From SZAS-103 sp964449135 (lineage in GTDB: Bacteria > Pseudomonadota > Gammaproteobacteria > Xanthomonadales > Xanthomonadaceae), in assembly GCA_964449135.1 (NCBI GenBank), contig CAYUXZ010000019.1, positions 1-48,573 of the forward strand: DNA of 48,573 bases, given 5' to 3'. A program made the translations under genes and the position numbers. Below, one piece after another: positions 41,600 to 48,573 of this stretch; the first letter of the stretch is position 1, and every line of letters starts with the position of its first letter. The notes below the pieces were generated by a model that did not search any database, was not told where the DNA came from, and saw only the letters and a program-made list of their open reading frames with translations.

Positions 41600-42924
41600 G
41601 GCCGGCCCTCCGTGGAGGATGGCGGAACGTAATCGCCGACCGCGGTGTGCAGGCGTACCAGCGCCTGCAGGTAGGCATCGAGTGCGTCGAGATAGCGATC
41701 GGCCGCCTCCGATTGCTGGCGCTGTGCCTGCACCACATCGGCGAGCGGAACCAGACCCTGGCGATATCCGTTTTCGGCGAGGTGCTCGTTGCGCGCGGCC
41801 AGCGGCTGTACACCGCGCGCGATCGCGTCCATCGCGGCCTGCGAACGGCTCGCTTCGGCATGCGCTGTCGCGACCTCGCCGTTGATCGCAAGACGCAGCG
41901 CATCGATGCGCGCGGAGGCCTGGTCGCGCGATGCATCCGCTTCGGCGATCGCACCGCGGCCGGAGTTCTTCAACGGAAACGGAATCGAGACAGAGATGCC
42001 CACGGCGCGATCCGGGCTTTGGCGCGGCGCGCCGTCAATGACCAACCGGTCCTGAGAGAGTTCCACGCTGGCGGTCCAGTCTTCCCATCGCGAAGCTTCT
42101 GCGAGCGCGCGTTGCGCGTCGGCGCGATCCACGCCGAGCGTCGCGCTGCGCAGATCGGGGCGGGTGGCGAGCGCCTGTTGCTGCAGGTTCGACAGGCCCG
42201 GCAGCGTGGCGAACGACGGAACGGCACCTTCGATCGACAACGGCGCGGTTGCAGGCTTTCCGAGAAGAACGCTCAGGGCGATCAGCGTCGCATCGCGTTG
42301 CGCTTGCAGCTGCGCGCGTTCCTGATTGAGTCGTTGCAGGTCGATCTGCACGGTATTGACGTCGAGCTCGGAGACTTCCGCCGCCTTGAAACGATCGCGG
42401 CAGATGCGCGCAAGCCGGCCGTTGGCGGCGATCAGTTCGTCGCGCGCGGCGATGCGTTGCTCGATGATGACGATGCGGTAGATGTCGTTCGCGACTTCAC
42501 CGGCGAGCTTGCGTTCGGCGTCGGCGACCTCGGCCTGCGCGAGTTCGATGTCCACGCGCGCGACGTCCTGCTGCCGCAGCAGGCGTCCGGTTACCGGGAA
42601 TGCCTGGCTCAGCGACAGGCTCCGACTGTATTCGCCCTTGCCACCGGACAGGAAATCGCTGCGGTTCGAGACGGCGAGTGTCGGGTTCGCGCGCTGCCCT
42701 GCCTGGATCAACCGCGCGCGCGCAATGTCCACCGCATAACGCGCGGCTTGCAGGTCCTTGTTGTCGCGGACGGCTTGCTGGATCCACTCGGTTACACCCG
42801 ATGGTTGAGCCACCTGCATCGTCTCGGCGCAAGCCTCGGCCGCGGACCAGACGCAGATCAGCCCGATGCAGCCGCGCATCACGAGCGCGGTCATTCGGAG
42901 CGATGGATTACGGCGAGCGTTCAT
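41596..42924 (-). CDS. TolC-type outer-membrane efflux channel (CusC/CzcC-like)
   Basis: The 442-residue product has a signal peptide (about 1-33, ending SAAEACA) and the OEP repeat layout: two long helical halves with EWIQQAVRDNKDLQAARYAVD and later NLQQQALATRPDLRSATLGVD at the start of each. SRSLSLSQAFPVTGRLL is the first strand pair. It would form the outer-membrane duct for the RND pump. It lacks a lipobox, unlike CusC. Start and stop overlap the neighbours by four bases on each side (42921-42924 and 41596-41599), so translation is coupled. Confidence 0.93.
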   Translation of the reverse strand: MNARRNPSLRMTALVMRGCIGLICVWSAAEACAETMQVAQPSGVTEWIQQAVRDNKDLQAARYAVDIARARLIQAGQRANPTLAVSNRSDFLSGGKGEYSRSLSLSQAFPVTGRLLRQQDVARVDIELAQAEVADAERKLAGEVANDIYRIVIIEQRIAARDELIAANGRLARICRDRFKAAEVSELDVNTVQIDLQRLNQERAQLQAQRDATLIALSVLLGKPATAPLSIEGAVPSFATLPGLSNLQQQALATRPDLRSATLGVDRADAQRALAEASRWEDWTASVELSQDRLVIDGAPRQSPDRAVGISVSIPFPLKNSGRGAIAEADASRDQASARIDALRLAINGEVATAHAEASRSQAAMDAIARGVQPLAARNEHLAENGYRQGLVPLADVVQAQRQQSEAADRYLDALDAYLQALVRLHTAVGDYVPPSSTEGRP

Positions 42925-43412
42925 GGCTTCTTCGCTGAACCGGCGACCGTCACGGTTCCCTGCATCCCCGCTTCCCAGTGTCCGGGCACCAGGCAGGCAT
43001 AGAGGAATGTGCCTGGCACGCTGAATTGCCAGATCAGGTCCGCCGACTTGCCGGACTCGACGCGCACGGCGTTGGCGTCGTTGTGGACCATGGTCGGCAT
43101 CCGCTGCATCTGTTTCGCGTGCTCGGCGATTTCGTCACGCGTGCCGAGCACGAATTCGTGCGGCAACTTGCCGGTATTGACGATGTGGAAGCGCAGCGTC
43201 TTCCCGCGCTCGACGGTCAACGAAGCGGGTTCGAAACGCATCGCGTCGGTGAGCGTGATCGTCACCGTGCGACTCGCGTTTTTCGCGATGCCCGGGCGCC
43301 CGAACGGCGTGCCGCCGTTGGTGTGGGCCGACTCGCCTTCGTGCGCGATCGTCGGCGACGTGGCGACGACGGCCATCGCAAAGGCGCACAGAATGGTCAC
43401 TGGAATTTTCAT
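42921..43412 (-). CDS. Periplasmic cupredoxin, CopI-like
   Basis: The 163 residues have a signal peptide (to about Ala23) and a cupredoxin fold with a full type-1 copper site: His85 (GKLPHEFVLG), Cys140 (LYACLVPGH), His145 and Met150 (HWEAGM). The N-terminal mature part has HEGESAHTNGG, two more possible metal ligands. CopI-type cupredoxins protect the periplasm from Cu(I). It is the first of five genes that overlap or abut at their ends to the CopA gene, so it is the lead of the efflux operon. A 239-base gap separates it from the His/Cys-rich gene upstream. Confidence 0.88.
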   Translation of the reverse strand: MKIPVTILCAFAMAVVATSPTIAHEGESAHTNGGTPFGRPGIAKNASRTVTITLTDAMRFEPASLTVERGKTLRFHIVNTGKLPHEFVLGTRDEIAEHAKQMQRMPTMVHNDANAVRVESGKSADLIWQFSVPGTFLYACLVPGHWEAGMQGTVTVAGSAKKP

Positions 43413-43651
43413 GGCTGGTTCTCATGCCGAATCAAGCGGTGTGACTCGCCGCGCCCTGCGGATTCATGGGGCGGCGATGCCGGCGAACGAAGCTTGGGAA
43501 TGCGAGGTGTCGCTGACCGTCGATCGAGGCAATCGAGACGAACGATCCGGCGTTCGATGCTGTTGCCGGGGGCGGTGCGAGGAGTCGTCCGATCAGCAAC
43601 CGTCAGCCGGCGCGACGCCGTCGATGCGGCTTCGCACCCAAGCGGGCCGGA

Positions 43652-44053
43652 TCAGGCGATCGGGGGTCTCAGCGGAGAGCCGCCGGAGAAATTGGTGTAC
43701 CCCGAGAGGTGCGCCTTCGGGATCGGCTGCGAACCACCAGCGTACAGCGCTCTGGAAAGATCGTTGCTCAACAGGGCGACGCTTGCCGAGGAGCACAGGC
43801 CCATGCCGCAACCGCAGCCGCAGTGATCGCCCTTGCAGGGATGGCCGTGATCGTGCGCGCCGAGGCAGTGCGCGTCATGGTGGTGAATCGACGCGCTTGC
43901 GGATGACGCATCGGCATCATCGTCGTGATCGACCGCCGACGTGTGTTGCTCCTGGGCCGGTGCGCAGAAAGCGCCATTGAACACGGACGCCCAAGTGGCG
44001 GCAGGAACCGTCAGGCAGAGCAGCAACGTCAACAGTAGTCGGAATCGGCGCAT
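43652..44053 (-). CDS. His/Cys-rich secreted metal-binding protein, CzcI/CopL-like
   Basis: The 133-residue product has a signal peptide (MRRFRLLLTLLLCLTVPAATWA) and a metal-rich middle: HHHDAHCLGAHDHGHPCK followed by GDHCGCGCGMGLC, with about nine His and seven Cys. The tail ends GGSPLRPPIA, like the end of CzcI-type proteins. CzcI and CopL proteins sit at the front of metal-resistance operons and modulate their induction; CopL of Xanthomonas is a Cys/His-rich protein required for copper induction. Which of the two it is cannot be told. The start at 44053 is chosen for the signal peptide; an ATG 36 bases upstream adds a polar leader. It is preceded by a perfect inverted repeat at 44096. Confidence 0.82.
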   Translation of the reverse strand: MRRFRLLLTLLLCLTVPAATWASVFNGAFCAPAQEQHTSAVDHDDDADASSASASIHHHDAHCLGAHDHGHPCKGDHCGCGCGMGLCSSASVALLSNDLSRALYAGGSQPIPKAHLSGYTNFSGGSPLRPPIA

Positions 44054-44095
44054 CGCAGGCAGTGTCGCGCAGTCAAGGGATGCAGGCAAGTTGGG

Positions 44096-44109
44096 CGTAG
44101 TGCGCTACG
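44096..44109. promoter_or_regulatory. Inverted repeat upstream of the His/Cys-rich gene
   Basis: CGTAG (44096-44100) and CTACG (44105-44109) are a perfect palindrome with a 4-base centre TGCG, 43 bases upstream of the start at 44053. It could be an operator for metal induction. I did not match it to a known CueR, CzcR or CopR site. Confidence 0.4.
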
Positions 44110-44219
44110 TTCGGTGTTTCGACCGTTTTCCAGCGACCGCGTTGATCCGAAGGACAGGCATTTGCAGACATCCGCCGCGATTTGAGCTAGAAAGGCGCAC
44201 ACGCTCCGTTCGGATTCCG

Positions 44220-44741
44220 ATGCCCACGACTACGCAAGCAACCATCGCTGTGCCCGACGACACGACGCTGCACGAGCTCGCGGTGCGGCTCGGCCGCGAA
44301 CTGCAGTCGCGCAAGCTCATGCTGGTCACAGCAGAAAGCTGCACCGGCGGCTGGATCGCGAAAACCGTTACCGACATCGCCGGCAGTTCGGAGTGGTTCG
44401 ACTGCGGGATGGCGGCGTACAGCTACGAAGCCAAGCAGGCGCTGCTCGGCGTGCATCCGCACACGCTGGAGGAGCACGGCGCGGTCAGCCGCGAGACCGC
44501 GATCGAGATGGTCTCTGGCGCACTGGTACATTCGGGCGCGAGCGTGGGAGTCGCGGTGACCGGCATCGCCGGCCCCAGCGGTGGCACGCCGGGCAAGCCG
44601 GTGGGCACGGTGTGGATCGCATGGAAACGACGCGGCGGCTATCCGCGCGCCGAAGTTTTCCACTTCGACGGCAATCGCGAGGCGGTACGCCGGCAGACCG
44701 TCGCCGCGGCGCTGAACGGCCTGCAGGCGGTGATCGCGTAA
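44220..44741 (+). CDS. CinA C-terminal domain protein (PncC, nicotinamide-nucleotide amidase)
   Basis: The 173 residues form a stand-alone CinA C-terminal domain, which deamidates nicotinamide mononucleotide in NAD recycling. The catalytic Ser40 lies in VTAESCTGGW, with DCGMAAYSYEAKQALLGV and GIAGPSGGTPGKPVGTVW as further family marks. The N-terminal molybdopterin-like half found in CinA is absent. The start at 44220 is chosen; the frame is open much further upstream but overlaps the His/Cys-rich gene on the other strand. In gammaproteobacteria this gene typically sits before recA, as here before lexA-recA. Confidence 0.93.
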   Translation: MPTTTQATIAVPDDTTLHELAVRLGRELQSRKLMLVTAESCTGGWIAKTVTDIAGSSEWFDCGMAAYSYEAKQALLGVHPHTLEEHGAVSRETAIEMVSGALVHSGASVGVAVTGIAGPSGGTPGKPVGTVWIAWKRRGGYPRAEVFHFDGNREAVRRQTVAAALNGLQAVIA

Positions 44742-44771
44742 GAGGGCCGGACGAGCCTGCTCCACGAGCGC

Positions 44772-44800
44772 TTGACGGTCGAAACGGTTAGTAGTATTAC
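44772..44800 (+). promoter_or_regulatory. lexA promoter
   Basis: A -35 TTGACG (44772-44777) and a -10 TATTAC (44795-44800) are 17 bases apart. Transcription would start at about 44807, one base before the ATG, giving a leaderless mRNA. The -10 lies inside the LexA palindrome. Confidence 0.75.
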
Positions 44801-44807
44801 TACTAAC
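44787..44807. promoter_or_regulatory. LexA operator (SOS box) of lexA
   Basis: Half-sites GTTAGTAGTA (44787-44796) and TACTACTAAC (44798-44807) are perfect complements around a central T. This matches the Xanthomonas LexA palindrome TTAGTAGTA-N-TACTACTAA. It covers the -10 and ends at the base before the lexA ATG, so bound LexA would block its own transcription. Confidence 0.92.
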
Positions 44808-45476
44808 ATGCAACTGACCGACACCCAGCGCGAAATCCTCGCCCTGATCGCCGAGCGCGTGGAGGCCGAGGGCATGCCGCCGTCGCAGACGGAGATCGCG
44901 CGCGCCTTCGGCTTCAAGGGCGTGCGTGCGGCGCAGTACCACCTCGAAGCGCTGGAAGCCGCCGGTGCGATCGAACGCATCCCGGGCCGCGCGCGGGGAA
45001 TCCGCGTGCTGCAACCGCCGATGCCGTCGCAGCAGGAAATGGCGTTCGCGCAGGCCGCCGCGGCCAACGACGACAACGCATTGCGCGTGCCGCTGCTGGG
45101 GCAGGTCGCGGCCGGTCTTCCGATCGGCGCCGACATCGGCTCGGATTCCTATGTGCTGCTTGATCGCGTGCTGTTCGCGCCCGCGCCCGACTACGTGCTG
45201 CGCGTGAAGGGCGATTCGATGCGTGACGAGGGCATCTTCGACGGCGACCTGATCGGCGTGCACCGCACCAACGATGCGCGTTCCGGCCAGATCGTGGTCG
45301 CGCGCATCGGCGATGAGATCACCGTTAAGCTTCTGAAGACGGGCAAGGATGGAATCCGCCTGTTGCCGCGCAATCCCGATTACGAACCCATCCGCGTACG
45401 GCCCGACGACGATTTCGCAATCGAAGGCCTGTACTGCGGCCTGGTTCGACCAAACACGTCGCGGCCGAACCGATAG
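44808..45476 (+). CDS. lexA: LexA repressor
   Basis: LexA represses SOS genes and cleaves itself when RecA is activated. The 222 residues have an N-terminal winged helix (about 1-65, PSQTEIARAFGFKGVRAAQY as recognition region), the self-cleavage bond Ala102-Gly103 (VAAGLP), and the protease dyad Ser137 (KGDSMRDEG) and Lys174 (ITVKLL). I chose ATG at 44808; the open frame from TTG at 44772 would read through the operator. The gene has no ribosome-binding site upstream, in line with a leaderless transcript. recA follows 166 bases later; I see no second SOS box there. Confidence 0.97.
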   Translation: MQLTDTQREILALIAERVEAEGMPPSQTEIARAFGFKGVRAAQYHLEALEAAGAIERIPGRARGIRVLQPPMPSQQEMAFAQAAAANDDNALRVPLLGQVAAGLPIGADIGSDSYVLLDRVLFAPAPDYVLRVKGDSMRDEGIFDGDLIGVHRTNDARSGQIVVARIGDEITVKLLKTGKDGIRLLPRNPDYEPIRVRPDDDFAIEGLYCGLVRPNTSRPNR

Positions 45477-45642
45477 GCGAACGGCGATGACGAGCGATTT
45501 TCCTACACACGCGAACGTCATCCGCCTACGGCCCGACTACTCGCGCGATGCCAGATTGGCTCCGCGCGGAATCGTCTCAGTCTGTGCGACCTGCATCCGC
45601 TAGCTTGCCTACAACATCCACGAAGACACCGAGGACAGAACC

Positions 45643-46677
<1,035 letters not shown>

Positions 46678-46689
46678 TTAGGAGGGGCA

Positions 46690-47334
46690 GTGACAGCTGA
46701 CGATCCGCGTATTCAACCCTTGCTCGAATGGAACCGCCTCGCGCGGGAAAATGCCGAGAACGCAATCGTGTCGTCAATGCTTTTGACATTGTTGAAAGCA
46801 GGTGGCCCGATCGAGATGTTCGTAACATGGCTTCTCGTAGGAACAGCAGCGATCGCATCCTTTTTACTGGGAAACGCAGACAAGCTAATTCCTATTTTTG
46901 GGCAGTCTGGCTTTCGCGAGGCAGGCGGAGCTCTTTTCCTCTCGTGCTTATTCGGTGTCCTCTCAAAAATATTCGCAGTGCGCCTTAAAGTTGCCATCAA
47001 TGCTGTTGAGTCTGTTCAGAGGTCTTTTCAAGAACATTTGGCGAGATACGAAAACGAGGAAACAAAGATTAATGATGGCGCTCGGTTTTGGGGAATTTCG
47101 TTAGAAACAGGAATCCGCGCCGATCGTGTAATTGAGGAGTTCCTGAAGCCTCTCCCCTTCCTAATGCGCTGGGCCGCGCAACGCTTCTTCAAAAAACATG
47201 CGGGCAACACACAAGCTGCGTACATCTCTGGAATGAAAAGTCTTAGCGCTCAGAGCAGATGCGCCTTTCTTCAAGCTCTAGGCTTTTTGACATTTCTTTT
47301 CTTGGGATTCGCGAGCGCTACGACTGTTCATTAG
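46690..47334 (+). CDS. Low-GC membrane protein inserted between recA and recX
   Basis: The 214-residue product has about three or four hydrophobic segments (around 27-61, 78-96 and 193-210) with a long charged stretch in between (about 97-160). It matches no family I know. The codons and base composition are visibly more AT-rich than in recA, lexA or alaS, which points to recent acquisition. The start is GTG at 46690, with a strong AGGAGG (46680-46685) just before it that overlaps no other gene. It lies 12 bases after recA and would be co-transcribed with recA, hence possibly damage-inducible. Whether it is a defence or phage-derived gene cannot be told. Confidence 0.72.
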   Translation: MTADDPRIQPLLEWNRLARENAENAIVSSMLLTLLKAGGPIEMFVTWLLVGTAAIASFLLGNADKLIPIFGQSGFREAGGALFLSCLFGVLSKIFAVRLKVAINAVESVQRSFQEHLARYENEETKINDGARFWGISLETGIRADRVIEEFLKPLPFLMRWAAQRFFKKHAGNTQAAYISGMKSLSAQSRCAFLQALGFLTFLFLGFASATTVH

Positions 47335-47345
47335 CGATTGAAACA

Positions 47346-47900
47346 ATGGATGTGAAGTCGCGCAAGCAAATAAGCGATATCGGTACTGACTCTCATACTG
47401 AATATTCGTACGAGAGGCGCACCCGCGAGCAAACGCCGACTCAGCGCGCACTGGGACTGCTCACCCGCCGCGAGCACTCGCGCAAGGAACTGACCCGCAA
47501 GCTCGCCGTGCGAGGCGTCGAGAAGGACGAAGCCGCGGCGACGGTCGACAAGCTCGCGCAGGCCGGCTGGCAGGACGATGCGCGATTCGCGGAGAGTCTC
47601 GCGCGAGCGCGTGCGAACACGGGCTACGGCCCGCTGCACATCCGCGCCGAACTCGCTGCGCACGGGCTGGATGCCGAGACGATCCGGGCTGCGCTGGAAG
47701 CTTGCGAATGCGACTGGGCCGACACGGCACGCCGACTGATTGCCCGGCGCTTCCCCGGCGGCAGGCGCCAGGATCCGAAGCAGCGCCGCAAGGCGATCGA
47801 CTTCCTGCTGCGTCGAGGCTTCGAACGCTCAGTCGCGTTCGCCGTCGCGAGTTCGACCGGCGCGATCGCTGAGGACGACGGCTTCGACCCGGCCGACTAG
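47346..47900 (+). CDS. recX: RecX, regulator of RecA (5' end altered)
   Basis: RecX caps and inhibits RecA filaments. The 184-residue product contains the three-helix RecX repeats: ALGLLTRREHSRKELTRKLA, AQAGWQDDARFAESLARARA, YGPLHIRAELAAHGLDAETI and RRKAIDFLLRRGFERSVAFAVA. The conserved part starts near residue 28 (about base 47430). The first 27 residues (MDVKSRKQISDIGTDSHTEY...) come from AT-rich DNA continuous with the inserted gene and do not resemble RecX, so the original 5' end was replaced. The start at 47346 is the best ATG; no clear ribosome-binding site is seen. The repeat core is complete, so function may be kept. Confidence 0.9.
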   Translation: MDVKSRKQISDIGTDSHTEYSYERRTREQTPTQRALGLLTRREHSRKELTRKLAVRGVEKDEAAATVDKLAQAGWQDDARFAESLARARANTGYGPLHIRAELAAHGLDAETIRAALEACECDWADTARRLIARRFPGGRRQDPKQRRKAIDFLLRRGFERSVAFAVASSTGAIAEDDGFDPAD

Positions 47901-48053
47901 GTCCACGTCCGGCGTTTCGAGGGCTGGCTCCACGCCGACCTGATACTCTTGGCGTCCGCGCTCCCGCGCCTGCCCGCACGTTCCGGTTCTGCCCGCTGTC
48001 CGTGCAGGCGGCGTCTTCGCGCGGGCAGCCATCCGAGACCACGCACGACCGCC

Positions 48054-48573
48054 ATGACCGCTACGACCGAAACGACTTCGATGACCACCAGCGCCATCCG
48101 CGCGAGGTTCCTCGACTATTTCCGCGCGCAGGGCCACGAAGTCGTGCCGTCCAGCCCGCTGGTGCCGGGCAACGATCCGACCCTGCTGTTCACCAACGCC
48201 GGCATGGTGCAGTTCAAGGACGTCTTCCTCGGCGCCGACAAGCGCAGCTACAAGCGCGCGGCCAGCTCGCAGCGCTGCGTGCGCGCGGGCGGCAAGCACA
48301 ACGACCTCGACCAGGTCGGCTATACCGCACGCCACCACACCTTCTTCGAGATGCTCGGCAACTTCAGCTTCGGCGACTACTTCAAGCGTGACGCGATCCG
48401 CTTCGCCTGGGAACTGCTCACCGGCGTGTGGAAGCTGCCGAAGGACCGGTTGATGGTGACCGTCTACCACACCGACGACGAGGCCTACGATCTCTGGCAC
48501 ACGATGATCGGCGTGCCCGCCGAGCGCATCGTGCGCATCGGCGACAACAAGGGCGCCCGCTACGCCTCGGACA
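48054..48573 (+). CDS. alaS: Alanyl-tRNA synthetase, 5' part
   Basis: AlaRS is a class II synthetase that charges tRNA-Ala. The visible 173 residues hold the N-terminal catalytic core with FLDYFRAQGHEVVPSSPLVP, NDPTLLFTNAGMVQFKDVFLG (motif 1 region), and RCVRAGGKHNDLDQVGYTARH (motif 2), then FFEMLGNFSFGDYF. The open frame runs off the right edge. The start could be 48054 or, in the same frame, the Met at 48081 (MTTSAIRARFLDYF), which fits the family better; a TT/T-rich leader precedes it. It follows recX by about 150 bases, as in Xanthomonas, where alaS also follows recX. Confidence 0.97.
   Translation, partial: MTATTETTSMTTSAIRARFLDYFRAQGHEVVPSSPLVPGNDPTLLFTNAGMVQFKDVFLGADKRSYKRAASSQRCVRAGGKHNDLDQVGYTARHHTFFEMLGNFSFGDYFKRDAIRFAWELLTGVWKLPKDRLMVTVYHTDDEAYDLWHTMIGVPAERIVRIGDNKGARYASD

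Noticed and set aside
45487..45603. 38-codon frame between lexA and recA
   Set aside because: No ribosome-binding site and no recognisable product. A short stretch resembles the end of lexA (TACGGCCCGAC in both), which explains part of its coding look.

Overview
The window is a high-GC gammaproteobacterial chromosome segment, most likely from the order Lysobacterales (Xanthomonadales). Three things point there: the gene order cinA C-domain, lexA, recA, recX, alaS; a LexA operator of the TTAG...CTAA palindrome type known from Xanthomonas, not the E. coli CTGT-N8-ACAG type; and a perfect CRP/Clp-type site. Genus cannot be decided from the sequence. No transposase, integrase, CRISPR array or prophage gene was seen. 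The first ~97 bases look like damaged uvrA sequence, as at the end of a draft contig.

Layout. 1-3008: uvrA (minus, 3' end broken) and a small secreted protein. 3106-12466: housekeeping block rplU-rpmA, obgE, rpsT (minus, TTG start), murJ, ribF, ileS, lspA, ispH, followed by tRNA-Thr(CGT) at 12572. 12756-19489: a macrodomain hydrolase, then a tightly packed run of membrane and secreted proteins (two DUF2306-like, one small membrane protein, one small secreted protein, a PHB-depolymerase-like esterase, a DUF4386-like protein) ending in a LytS/LytTR two-component pair. 19558-24399: radA, an orphan SUFU-domain gene, a YpjD/CcsA-like membrane protein, ffh and an NTF2-like secreted protein. 24491-27654: two divergent secreted proteins, one an EXORDIUM-like protein with a HExxE motif, with a perfect CRP/Clp-type palindrome between them. 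27863-33097: rpsP-rimM-trmD-rplS, hslR and mutS.

33152-44053 is a copper (or silver) handling island. On the minus strand, in transcription order, lie a His/Cys-rich CzcI/CopL-like protein, a CopI-like cupredoxin, a TolC-type channel, an adaptor, a heavy-metal RND pump, a helical lipoprotein and a CopA-type P1B ATPase with YHS and HMBD domains in place of HMA. Converging on it from the plus strand are a membrane-anchored His-rich YHS protein and a DUF5676 protein, behind an FNR/ANR-type box. A cytochrome c with a Met/Asp/His-rich tail reads away from that box. Together these would bind copper in the periplasm, export it from the cytosol and expel it across the outer membrane, with a possible link to oxygen status. 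No metal-responsive regulator is encoded in the window.

44220-48573: cinA C-domain, lexA (predicted leaderless, operator ending at the start codon), recA, a low-GC membrane-protein gene inserted between recA and recX, recX with an altered N-terminus, and the 5' part of alaS.

Most distinctive: the island with its FNR-type control, the predicted leaderless lexA, the recA/recX insertion, the membrane/secreted operon coupled to a LytTR system, and the EXORDIUM-like protein with a putative metal site.
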